Assembly (NCBI GenBank): GCA_964524835.1
Contig: CAZGEG010000022.1
Location: 1-64,000 of the forward strand
Reading direction: 5' to 3'
Origin: JACRCG01 sp964524835
GTDB lineage: Bacteria; Desulfobacterota; Desulfuromonadia; Geobacterales; Pseudopelobacteraceae
Length of the DNA: 64,000 nt
The notes under the pieces: generated by a model
The model's database searches: none
What the model was told of the DNA's origin: nothing
What the model saw: only the letters and a program-made list of their open reading frames with translations
Translations under genes and position numbers: made by a program
In this document: positions 57,126-64,000 of the stretch, piece by piece
How the letters are laid out: each line of letters begins with the position of its first letter
Position numbering within the stretch: position 1 is the first letter of the stretch

Positions 57126-59276
57126 ATGAATTATACCGCATATCTTGCCACTGGCAGGATGATTGCCCTCATGCAGAGCTTCTCCAGAATAAAGGTCAAA
57201 ACGCACGGTCAGGAATCGATCCCCGCCGGTTCCATCATCTTTGTCGTCAACCATTTCACCCGCATTGAAACACTCCTGCTTCCCTACTACATTTATTCTC
57301 ACACACACGTACCGGTCTGGTCACTGGCTGATCACTCGTTTTTTGAAGGGCCTCTGAGCGGTTTCCTGGAAAAAGTCGGCGCGGTTTCAACCAGAAATCC
57401 TGATCGGGACCGCCTGATCGTCAAAACCCTTTTGACCGGCGAAACCAATTGGATCATTTTTCCCGAAGGACAGATGGTCAAGGACAAGGAAGTCTTCTCC
57501 AGGCCTTCAATCTTCGGCCTGCACCGGGGCAAGCAGCGGCTCGCCCATACCGGAGCTGCAAATCTGGCACTCAGAACCGAATTTTATCGAAAACGGCTGA
57601 ACCACTTGCTGACAGAAAACCCTGCTGAAGCAGAACGGCTGATGAACATGTTTCAGATTGAAAATATGATGCCGGTTCTGACTGAAACGACCTGGATCGT
57701 CCCGATCAACCTGACCTATTATCCCCTCCGGGCACGGGAGAACGTGCTGAGCACACTGGCCGACCGCTTTGCCCATAATATCTCCGACCGACTGCGGGAG
57801 GAGCTGCTGACCGAGGGGACCATGTTCTTCGAGGGGGTAGATATCGACATCCGCTTTGGCCAGGCCATCCCGGTTGCGGAGCATCTCGCCTCCACCCGTA
57901 TCGCACAGGACATGTTCTCCCTGCGGCAGATCAATTTTGACGACAAGTTGCCGTCCCTGCCGGAGATGCGGCGGGAAGCAACGGCACTGATGCACCGCTT
58001 CATGTCTGATATTTACAGCATGACAACGGTCAATCATGACCATCTTTTTGCATCGCTTCTCAGAGCGCTCCCTTTTAACAAAATATCCGAAGAGGACTTC
58101 CGGCGGCGCGTTTTTCTGCTGACCGACCTGGTCCCCGGCAATACGCCGGTCTTGTGTCACCAGAGCCTTGAGTTCGGTCAGGTTTCCCTGTTGACTGATG
58201 ACCGGTATCACAAATATCGTGAGTTTCTGGCGCTGGCGAAGGAAACCGGCGTGGTCCGCTGCGAGAAGGGGATCCTGCTCAGGAATTCGGCCAGCTTATC
58301 TGCGGACAGCGAACTTCACCGGATACGTATTGAAAATCCGCTCGGAGTGGCCGCAAATGAAGTGCAGTCGCTGACATGCCTTAAACGTCGGGTGCGCGTG
58401 TTGGCATGGCTGCCGGAAATGATGATCCGGCGCCGGGTTGTTGATGTTCTGCAGCGTCAGGCTGCTGAGCAGTTCGAAGGAGATTATACGCGGTTCTATC
58501 ACTCTGAAGAGTCCAAGGATCGGGCTGTCGGAGAGCCGCTCCTGCTGAAGGGCTCTTCCCGGCGACTGGGTGTCGTCCTTGTGCACGGCTTTCTGGCGGC
58601 ACCCCGCGAAATGCTTGAGCTTGCCACCTGCCTGCACGGTAAGGGATATTGGGTCTATTCCGTCCGTCTCCGCGGCCACGGAACGTCGCCTGAAGACCTG
58701 GCCACACGGGGGGGGGATGACTGGATTGAATCGGTCGATATCGGCTATGCCGCCATGAGCGCTCTCTGCACGCGGGTTGTGATCGGCGGCTTTTCTTTCG
58801 GTGGCGGCCTGGCACTGGACGCTGCCGTCCGCATCGCCGGACTGGCCGGTGTATTTGCCGTTTCACCGCCGTTTCGCCTGCAGAGGTTGTCCACCCGCTT
58901 CGCATCTGCCGTTACCACCTGGAACAGGCTCATGGAGACGGTGAACCTTCATGGTGCGGCAAAAGAATATGTCGAAATCATTTCAGAGCGGCCGCTGATC
59001 AATTACCAGCGGGTTCCGGTTGCGGCACTGTCGGAGATGGAGCATTTCATGAAAGATCTTGAAACGCGTCTGGCAGAAGTGAAGGTTCCGACACTGGTTG
59101 TGCAGGGGCTTGGAGACCCGGTGGTCGATCCTGAAGCCACGGCACTCCTTTACAATCGCATCGGAGCGGAACAAAAGCAGTACCTCTCCTTTGACTTCAG
59201 CCGCCACGGAATTCTTGCCGGAGAAGGCTCTGAAAACGTCCATGCGGCAATAACTGCATTTATTGATACGCTTTGA
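57126..59276 (+). CDS. Acyltransferase-alpha/beta hydrolase fusion protein
   Basis: 716 residues. About 30-240 is a PlsC-type acyltransferase: motif I is NHFTRIE (HX4E instead of the usual HX4D), motif II resembles GAVSTRNPDRD, motif III is IIFPEGQM and motif IV VPINLTYY. About 250-470 is a helical region without a known domain. From about 480 it is an alpha/beta hydrolase: VLVHGFLAAPREMLELATCL, nucleophile Ser557 in GGFSFGG, and acid/His candidates in GDPVVDPEAT and FSRHGIL. Both modules act on acyl lipids, so a remodelling role, removing and adding acyl chains, is plausible. It follows glpD by 24 bases. Confidence 0.85.
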   Translation: MNYTAYLATGRMIALMQSFSRIKVKTHGQESIPAGSIIFVVNHFTRIETLLLPYYIYSHTHVPVWSLADHSFFEGPLSGFLEKVGAVSTRNPDRDRLIVKTLLTGETNWIIFPEGQMVKDKEVFSRPSIFGLHRGKQRLAHTGAANLALRTEFYRKRLNHLLTENPAEAERLMNMFQIENMMPVLTETTWIVPINLTYYPLRARENVLSTLADRFAHNISDRLREELLTEGTMFFEGVDIDIRFGQAIPVAEHLASTRIAQDMFSLRQINFDDKLPSLPEMRREATALMHRFMSDIYSMTTVNHDHLFASLLRALPFNKISEEDFRRRVFLLTDLVPGNTPVLCHQSLEFGQVSLLTDDRYHKYREFLALAKETGVVRCEKGILLRNSASLSADSELHRIRIENPLGVAANEVQSLTCLKRRVRVLAWLPEMMIRRRVVDVLQRQAAEQFEGDYTRFYHSEESKDRAVGEPLLLKGSSRRLGVVLVHGFLAAPREMLELATCLHGKGYWVYSVRLRGHGTSPEDLATRGGDDWIESVDIGYAAMSALCTRVVIGGFSFGGGLALDAAVRIAGLAGVFAVSPPFRLQRLSTRFASAVTTWNRLMETVNLHGAAKEYVEIISERPLINYQRVPVAALSEMEHFMKDLETRLAEVKVPTLVVQGLGDPVVDPEATALLYNRIGAEQKQYLSFDFSRHGILAGEGSENVHAAITAFIDTL

Positions 59277-59379
59277 AGCGGAGAAAAATGTGACGCATAA
59301 AACGCACCCCAAAGCGGGCGCTTCCAGGCGGGGTTCGTTGAGGAAAAGCATTGGGGCGGCACAAATACTGGATCAAATG

Positions 59380-59420
59380 GAAACGCCCCTGCTGTTATGC
59401 CAGCAGAGGCGTTTCTTTCT
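59380..59420 (+). terminator. Rho-independent terminator after the lipid operon
   Basis: GAAACGCCCCTGCTG (59380-59394) and CAGCAGAGGCGTTTC (59401-59415) form a 15-base stem with one mismatch, loop TTATGC and a T-rich tail. Between convergent operons it may serve both strands. Confidence 0.85.
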
Positions 59421-59436
59421 TTCATGAAGGAACTGC

Positions 59437-59931
59437 TCAGCGCGGATTGTTGCCGCGAACGGGCCAGAGATAATAGGGCTTTCCCTCCTGTTTCGGGGCG
59501 ACCATGCCGTTGGTCAGATCGGCGGTCCACATTTCGGTCGGTGACTGGCGGGTGGATGTCCAGTATTCATAGTCCCGCACGTCGATAAAGCCGAGCTGTC
59601 GCAGCTTCTGGTAGGGCCAGGTATCCATTTTTGCCTGGTCATACCCCAGCGACTTGGCATACTCGATCAGCTTGATCATCTCCTCTTTAGAGGGGACCCG
59701 CCAATCGGCATAACCCGCATAATTGGTCTCATTGAGACGTTTCATGTATTCGTAGACGTTGTCGTCACCGCGCCAGATGAGCTGGCGTCCGGGCATATTG
59801 GCGTTTCTGGCCCAGGTTAGCCCGGTGTTCTGGTCTACCGCCGTCTTTTCCAGGAAGACAAAATTCGGTTTCGCCGCAGAACAGCCCACCAGGAGCAGTG
59901 CCAGCGGAAGTAATAAAAGCAGTTTTTTCAT
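59437..59931 (-). CDS. DUF1566 lipoprotein
   Basis: 164 residues from ATG 59931 (GGAGGGTGACCCC). Lipobox LLVGCSA marks lipidation. The domain has VDQNTGLTWARNANMPG, NYAGYADWRVPSKEEMI and DYEYWTSTRQSPTEMW, matching DUF1566 (a Fib_succ_major-like C-lectin-type fold). It is the last gene of the minus-strand envelope cluster; role unknown, probably protein or glycan binding. Confidence 0.88.
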   Translation of the reverse strand: MKKLLLLLPLALLLVGCSAAKPNFVFLEKTAVDQNTGLTWARNANMPGRQLIWRGDDNVYEYMKRLNETNYAGYADWRVPSKEEMIKLIEYAKSLGYDQAKMDTWPYQKLRQLGFIDVRDYEYWTSTRQSPTEMWTADLTNGMVAPKQEGKPYYLWPVRGNNPR

Positions 59932-59935
59932 GGGG

Positions 59936-60538
59936 TCACCCTCCAAAAGTGCCGCGTTTGAACACCTTGCGGATTTCTTTTTCATCGGACCATTCCAGGA
60001 TGCCGGTTTTCAGGTTTTTAAGCGACATCGTGAACTTGTAGTACACGTCGGTCGTGCTGCCGGACTTCTGCCTGATCTCGGAAAAGTTGGCGGTCAGCAG
60101 GAATTCGGCACCGATCTGCTGGCCGAAATTTACGGCGCTCTTTTTATCAACCAGGCCGCTGTCCTGCTGAATCTTGAGTTCTTCGATGGTCTGGGCGTCG
60201 GTCGTGCGGTCGATGAAGCGAAATTTGCCGGAACGGATCAGCTTGGCCCGGATCGAGTCGGTAATCGATTCGGTGTCGATATGCTGCATCGTCTTGTTCT
60301 TCACCTTGTCAACGCTTACAACCGGGCGGCGTCCGGCAGTCATTTCGACTATCGGCGGAAAAACAATCATCGAATCGACCATCGACTCGGCGATCTGCTG
60401 AAGATCGGATGAACCGAATTCGGTCGAGATCGGTTTGGCCGACCCGGCATCGCCGTATTGCATTGTTGAAGCGCAGCCGGAAAGAGATAACGCGCCGATT
60501 GCCGCTGCTGCCAGAAGTGCCTTCATGCCTTTTTTCAT
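59936..60538 (-). CDS. LpoB-like lipoprotein
   Basis: 200 residues. A lipoprotein signal with LSLSGCAS, then VSVDKVKNKTMQHIDTESITDSI, SGKFRFIDRTTDAQ and GAEFLLTANFSEIR resemble penicillin-binding-protein activator LpoB (DUF-type CsgG-like fold). It has the C-terminal LKTGILEWSDEKEIRK typical of this group. In E. coli LpoB stimulates PBP1b; here no PBP is adjacent, so the partner is unknown. It is four bases from the DUF1566 gene. Confidence 0.85.
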   Translation of the reverse strand: MKKGMKALLAAAAIGALSLSGCASTMQYGDAGSAKPISTEFGSSDLQQIAESMVDSMIVFPPIVEMTAGRRPVVSVDKVKNKTMQHIDTESITDSIRAKLIRSGKFRFIDRTTDAQTIEELKIQQDSGLVDKKSAVNFGQQIGAEFLLTANFSEIRQKSGSTTDVYYKFTMSLKNLKTGILEWSDEKEIRKVFKRGTFGG

Positions 60539-60593
60539 AGGGTGTTTCCTCGCTTATGGTTAGATTTATATTCCATTCATTGCTTGTCCAGCT

Positions 60594-61040
60594 TTAGTCC
60601 GGCTCACGGATTTTCAGCTTGAATTCCCTGGCCCGAGGGTCCGGTGCGACTGCCTGGATGGTTTTGCTCTCTCGTCCGTACAGAACCAGCGGTTTCCAGG
60701 AGCCGGATCCGGAATTGATCTCGATACCTCCGGCATCGTACCAGTCGAACCGGTACTGAAACGGGAGGGTATCCCTGTCCTTGGAGCGCAGCGTGGCCTG
60801 AGCCCTCATGATATCTCCCGCCAGTGCGCTTTTTACATCGACGATCTGGATATCTCCCTTCAGACCGCTGTTGTTGAAAACGACATTCTTTTCAAGCGTT
60901 CGGGCACCCTGTTCATCCCATGTCGTCCTGCCTGCCGTCTCCACACCGGCCGTCGTGCTGCAGCCGACCAGGCCGAGCGCCGCAATCAGAGCCGCCGCAG
61001 CAAGTGAGCCACTAACGAAGCTATTCCTCTGTTTCATCAT
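60594..61040 (-). CDS. YcfL-like (DUF1425) lipoprotein
   Basis: 148 residues. Lipobox LGLVGCST, followed by a beta domain with VVFNNSGLKGDIQIVDVKSA and FQYRFDWYDAGGIEI that matches DUF1425, the family of E. coli YcfL, which lies next to lpoB there as well. The order YcfL-LpoB is therefore a conserved pair. Ribosome binding site GGGAGGATAC. Confidence 0.82.
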   Translation of the reverse strand: MMKQRNSFVSGSLAAAALIAALGLVGCSTTAGVETAGRTTWDEQGARTLEKNVVFNNSGLKGDIQIVDVKSALAGDIMRAQATLRSKDRDTLPFQYRFDWYDAGGIEINSGSGSWKPLVLYGRESKTIQAVAPDPRAREFKLKIREPD

Positions 61041-61049
61041 GTATCCTCC

Positions 61050-62072
61050 CTATTTCCACTTGAGTGGTTTTTCGCTTGACCCCGGGGTAATACCCGCATC
61101 ACCTTTCGGTCCGAATTCCGGTTGTGTCGCATCAGCGGGAGGGGTGCTCTCGGAAGCGCGACTTGCCGCCGTCTTCAGGAAACGGACCACGCACCCTTTG
61201 GTGATGCCCATGTCGTCACCGCTGATGGCCGCATAGCTCTGGTTCTTGTCAATCCGGTTGATCACCGCCTGTCCCACAGGCACCTCGTTGCGGAACATTT
61301 CCCCGGTGTCTTCATCCTTCACATTCTGGACGGCATATATTTCCACCAGGTCACCTTTGTTAAATCCGGCCTCGCTCCCCCGGTTAAACATCACCTGCCT
61401 GCCGGTCACCGTCAGAACCTTCGCCGGACGGAGAAGGGCGACAACTTCCTGCGAAAGTTTTTTTGCCATCTCCTTGGCCAGGGCGACGATAACCTCGTCA
61501 CTCCCTGAAAGCTGCCCTATCCTGGCGTTCTCGATCTCTTCGGTTTTGGTAAGCTGCACGCTGGGGGAGTCGGGGAGCAGTTTGCCGGTTGTCGTATCGA
61601 CAATCTGCACGACCGCTGACAGAAACAGCTTGCGGCTCAGTGAAGCCCGGCCGATCGACTGGTATTCCGCAACGTCGGACTTGTCCTCAAATCCGTCGAT
61701 CTGGGGAAGGAAAGCGAATTTTGCGCCGGCCATCCTGCCGGCCTGGGCGGCATTTTTATCATTCGGATCGACCGCAACCGCGGCGAATCCCTGTTCCAGT
61801 TCAATATCGGCCTTGCGGTTCCGCTCAACCAGCTGAAAAACGCGGGTGGCATTCAGCGCAGAAATAAACTGGCTCTCCAGGGAATTTATCACCCGCTTCA
61901 GTTCGGACTGGCGATTCTTTTTCTCCGCCATTTCAATAACCGACGGCTGAACCTTCAGGGTGCCGATCAGGATGGTGTCCTTCTCACCAGTGCTCAGTTC
62001 GGCTGCCGAAGTCAGCAGCGGGAACAGCGCCGTTATGAGTACAATACACGCGATTCGAAGACAACTGTTCAT
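61050..62072 (-). CDS. CsgG-like exported protein
   Basis: 340 residues. Signal peptide ends near LTSAAELS. About 20-230 is a CsgG-like domain (VIEMAEKKNRQSELKRVINSL-type helix, FQLVERNRKADIELEQGF, AQAGRMAGAKFAFLPQIDGF, SRKLFLSAVVQIVDTTTGKLL). The C-terminal 110 residues look like a separate beta domain (VMFNRGSEAGFNKGDLVEIY). No lipobox Cys is present, unlike CsgG. It may be a periplasmic relative of the LpoB-like protein. It is nine bases from the YcfL-like gene. Confidence 0.8.
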   Translation of the reverse strand: MNSCLRIACIVLITALFPLLTSAAELSTGEKDTILIGTLKVQPSVIEMAEKKNRQSELKRVINSLESQFISALNATRVFQLVERNRKADIELEQGFAAVAVDPNDKNAAQAGRMAGAKFAFLPQIDGFEDKSDVAEYQSIGRASLSRKLFLSAVVQIVDTTTGKLLPDSPSVQLTKTEEIENARIGQLSGSDEVIVALAKEMAKKLSQEVVALLRPAKVLTVTGRQVMFNRGSEAGFNKGDLVEIYAVQNVKDEDTGEMFRNEVPVGQAVINRIDKNQSYAAISGDDMGITKGCVVRFLKTAASRASESTPPADATQPEFGPKGDAGITPGSSEKPLKWK

Positions 62073-62087
62073 TACGTCCTCCCCTTC

Positions 62088-63203
62088 CTACTTGTAAATT
62101 ACGGTTTCCGGTGCACCCTCGATACGGTCGTAGCTCTCTTCGAGTTTTTTCTTCTCGCCGTCGGCGATCGCCTTCTTCGAGTAGGCATCAGCTTCGCTCT
62201 GCTCCCTGTTTATCTCGATGTTCCCCTCGCGCTCTTTTCCCTCCATCTCGGTCTGCATTTTTGTCCTGGCGAGGTCGAGCTTCAATTTCTCGAGGGTGGA
62301 GTAGCGCTTGAGTCCATCTGCCGAGAGTTCCAGCGAAACATTCAGCGTCTGGCCTGCAAAGATGTTGATCGTACGATCCCAGTTGGCCAGCCACTGTTTG
62401 GATATTCTCAGTTGGTGCAGACCCGGTGCGGCGACAAAGCGACCCGGAGTCGACCCGATGACCGCTCCGTCCAGCTCAACCGAGGCACCTTCAACATTGC
62501 TTGTCACCGAAAATTCTACGACAGGCGCCGCCTTCACCTTTACATCACGAATCTTCTGGATCTTACCGCCAACATTCTCAGCCACTTTGAGCGCCCCGGC
62601 ATCCAGCAGCCTATTGATCATCTCGCTTGATTCTATCTCCAAACGTTCCACGACTGCAACCCGTTCTGCAACGGAAACCAGGTCACCATATACGGTGCCG
62701 CCCGCATTGCCTTCCAGCACTTTGACCGCAATCCGCAGCGTATAGATGCTGCTTTTGTTGCTGGTTCCATATTGCGTGCCTTCTCCGCGGAACGTGCGAG
62801 TTTCATGGCCGAAAGATGTCAGGGATGCCATCACCAGGTAATCCGCGCCGATCATCTGGGCGATCCGCAATGCCGAAGCTCCCGAAAGAGACTCCTCGAC
62901 CCCTCCGGCCGCTTTTTCAAGGGAACTGATGTCACGCTGCAGCGCCGGATCAAGATCGCGTGCCTCCCGGAACTTGGCCAGTACGACACTCCGATCGATC
63001 ACTGAAAAGCCTTTCTCGGTCAGGCGGGTCGTCAACAGGTCGTTCAGCACATCCAGCCTGTCGGTGAATTCAGCACCGGCACGGTTCTGGATGAAAATTG
63101 CGGCACTGAGCGGTGCATCCGCCGCTTTTTCTGCGGACAGAGCGGTCAAGGGGGACATAATGGCAATAACCGCCATGCAGAGGGGTATCATGATCTTTTT
63201 CAT
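62088..63203 (-). CDS. CsgG-like exported protein with PEGA-type beta domain
   Basis: 371 residues. Signal peptide ends near TALSAEKAA. The first domain (about 30-210) is CsgG/FlgO-like: FTDRLDVLNDLLTTRLTEKGFSVI, ALRIAQMIGADYLVMASL, and AVKVLEGNAGGTVYGDL. A PEGA-type domain at about 230-300 has FSVTSNVEGASVELDGAVIGSTPG. The C-terminal 80 residues are a charged helix (KTKMQTEMEGKEREGNIEI-like). PEGA domains bind other envelope components. RBS AAAGGAGAGAGT. It belongs to the same operon. Confidence 0.82.
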   Translation of the reverse strand: MKKIMIPLCMAVIAIMSPLTALSAEKAADAPLSAAIFIQNRAGAEFTDRLDVLNDLLTTRLTEKGFSVIDRSVVLAKFREARDLDPALQRDISSLEKAAGGVEESLSGASALRIAQMIGADYLVMASLTSFGHETRTFRGEGTQYGTSNKSSIYTLRIAVKVLEGNAGGTVYGDLVSVAERVAVVERLEIESSEMINRLLDAGALKVAENVGGKIQKIRDVKVKAAPVVEFSVTSNVEGASVELDGAVIGSTPGRFVAAPGLHQLRISKQWLANWDRTINIFAGQTLNVSLELSADGLKRYSTLEKLKLDLARTKMQTEMEGKEREGNIEINREQSEADAYSKKAIADGEKKKLEESYDRIEGAPETVIYK

Positions 63204-63223
63204 ACTCTCTCCTTTCAGCTGGG

Positions 63224-63250
63224 CCTGATAAACAGGATACGTTACTAAAA
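63224..63250. repeat. Possible deleted remnant of the family-2 repeat
   Basis: CCTGATAAACAGGATA matches one end of the 78-bp element (reverse strand of copy A), and the adjoining GTTACTAAA resembles its other end (CTTACTAAA). The middle is missing. The match is short, so this is tentative. Confidence 0.35.
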
Positions 63251-64000
63251 CGTCGTAACTGAATTATAGATCTGCCCACCGGCCCTGGTCACCTGCAGAA
63301 CGGTTTTGCCGTCGGCTTTTATGGTGACATCGGCATATGTCGTTCCTGCCGCCATCGGATGCTGCAGCGTCAGAGTGTAGCTTCCGGCGGGGAGTGTCGT
63401 CCGCAGTATCTGGGCGTTGGCCGGCAGGGTGAGCCAGCTCCGGAGATCGGCGCTCTCGCTGATTATGTTCCAGACGTTGGAAGCGAATTGCCCGAGCTCT
63501 CCCATCCTCTTCTTGGCTTCGGCTGCGGTCACCCCTTTGGCCACCGCCCGGATAATCTGGCGAGTGGCAATCACCGGTGCCTTTTCCTTAAGGGCCTTGA
63601 CCGCCAGGGCGCGCACGTCGCAGATCGGTTCGGTGCTGCCGATAAGTTCATTGCTGTTGAGGATTCGCAGCGGAGTCTGATCCGACCATTTTTCTTGGTA
63701 GATCGGGAAGGCTATGGTGATAAGGCCCCCCCTGCCAATCGGAATGGGAATCTTGATCTCGTGCTTCTGAGGTACGAAACCATCCTCGAACAGCACCAGC
63801 AGCTCGCCGGACCCAATGCCGTTTTCATCGATAAACCGCCGCTTTTCAATCGGGAACCGCTGCCTCAGTTCATCGAGGTCCTCCCGCATCTCAAGTTTTT
63901 CCGCCAGTCTCAGCACATCCTGCTGCAGGAACCGGTTGTCGGGATAGATCTCCAGCGCCTTTTTGTAGTCGATGTAGGCATCATTGGGCTGCTGGAGCAA
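63245..64000 (-). CDS. TPR-containing envelope protein, C-terminal part (partial)
   Basis: The frame is open to the end of the window, so the N-terminus is missing. The visible 251 residues start with a TPR-like unit (AYIDYKKALEIYPDNRFLQQ). They continue through a domain with SGELLVLFEDGFVPQKHEI, AFPIYQEKWSDQTPL and ALAVKALKEKAPVIATRQIIRAV. They end in a beta segment (LPAGSYTLTLQHPMAAG). It resembles COG3014-type proteins that neighbour LpoB/CsgG genes. It is the first gene of the cluster in the window. Confidence 0.7.
   Translation of the reverse strand: MLQQPNDAYIDYKKALEIYPDNRFLQQDVLRLAEKLEMREDLDELRQRFPIEKRRFIDENGIGSGELLVLFEDGFVPQKHEIKIPIPIGRGGLITIAFPIYQEKWSDQTPLRILNSNELIGSTEPICDVRALAVKALKEKAPVIATRQIIRAVAKGVTAAEAKKRMGELGQFASNVWNIISESADLRSWLTLPANAQILRTTLPAGSYTLTLQHPMAAGTTYADVTIKADGKTVLQVTRAGGQIYNSVTTF

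Overview
The window is high-GC proteobacterial DNA with dense gene packing, Shine-Dalgarno starts and many ATGA-type overlaps. The gene set suggests a Geobacter-like member of the Desulfuromonadales: many two-component and cyclic-di-GMP proteins, a sigma-54 response regulator, split glycine dehydrogenase (GcvPA/GcvPB), rubredoxin and ferritin-like proteins, DUF4388-HDOD and PEGA/CsgG envelope proteins. This is inferred from gene content; no rRNA or other marker is present to name the organism.

Layout. 1-4010: signalling genes (end of an NtrC-type regulator, a receiver-histidine kinase hybrid, and a NarL-type kinase/regulator pair). 4457-4957: a ferritin-like protein. 5100-14197: a ten-gene run on the + strand that looks like an envelope metal- or thiol-handling locus, with two NosL-like proteins, two outer-membrane barrels, an FMN-binding-like protein, a MacB/LolCDE-type ABC pair, a Cys/His-rich exported protein, a Met-rich lipoprotein and a thioredoxin-fold lipoprotein. 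No nosZ is present. 14286-18173: rubredoxin, a 42-residue membrane protein, an old-yellow-enzyme reductase, a coiled-coil protein and a UbiB-like kinase. 18197-24695: three cyclic-di-GMP genes (REC-GGDEF, PAS-GAF-HD-GYP, multi-PAS-GGDEF). The last carries four 384-bp in-frame tandem repeats, three of them almost identical. 24881-30842: Tex, small hypothetical proteins, an arginase-family enzyme and a thioredoxin.

30960-33170 is an AT-rich accessory patch. It has a DUF4160/DUF2442 pair under a palindrome-containing promoter, a frameshifted PLD-family gene and a small zinc-finger-like protein. 33184-37205 holds a mercuric-reductase-like flavoprotein, phosphofructokinase and an RluA-type pseudouridine synthase. 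37400-44274 is the glycine cleavage system (gcvT, gcvH, gcvPA, gcvPB) followed by lipoate ligase and lipoyl synthase, with a MazEF-type toxin-antitoxin module inserted between the two groups. A BrnT/BrnA module follows.

44923-53851 is housekeeping: thioesterase, CCA-adding enzyme family, uracil-DNA glycosylase, a zinc-dependent phospholipase C-like protein, nitrilase-family amidase, FtsK and an HDOD regulator. 54127-59276 holds a MerR regulator and a glycerophosphodiester/glycerol-3-phosphate operon ending in an unusual acyltransferase-alpha/beta-hydrolase fusion. 59437-64000 (minus strand) is an envelope lipoprotein cluster (DUF1566, LpoB-like, YcfL-like, CsgG-like, PEGA, TPR protein). Two families of short non-coding repeats are dispersed between genes: about 100 bp at 7166 and 38521, and 78 bp at 29398 and 51488 with a possible remnant at 63224.
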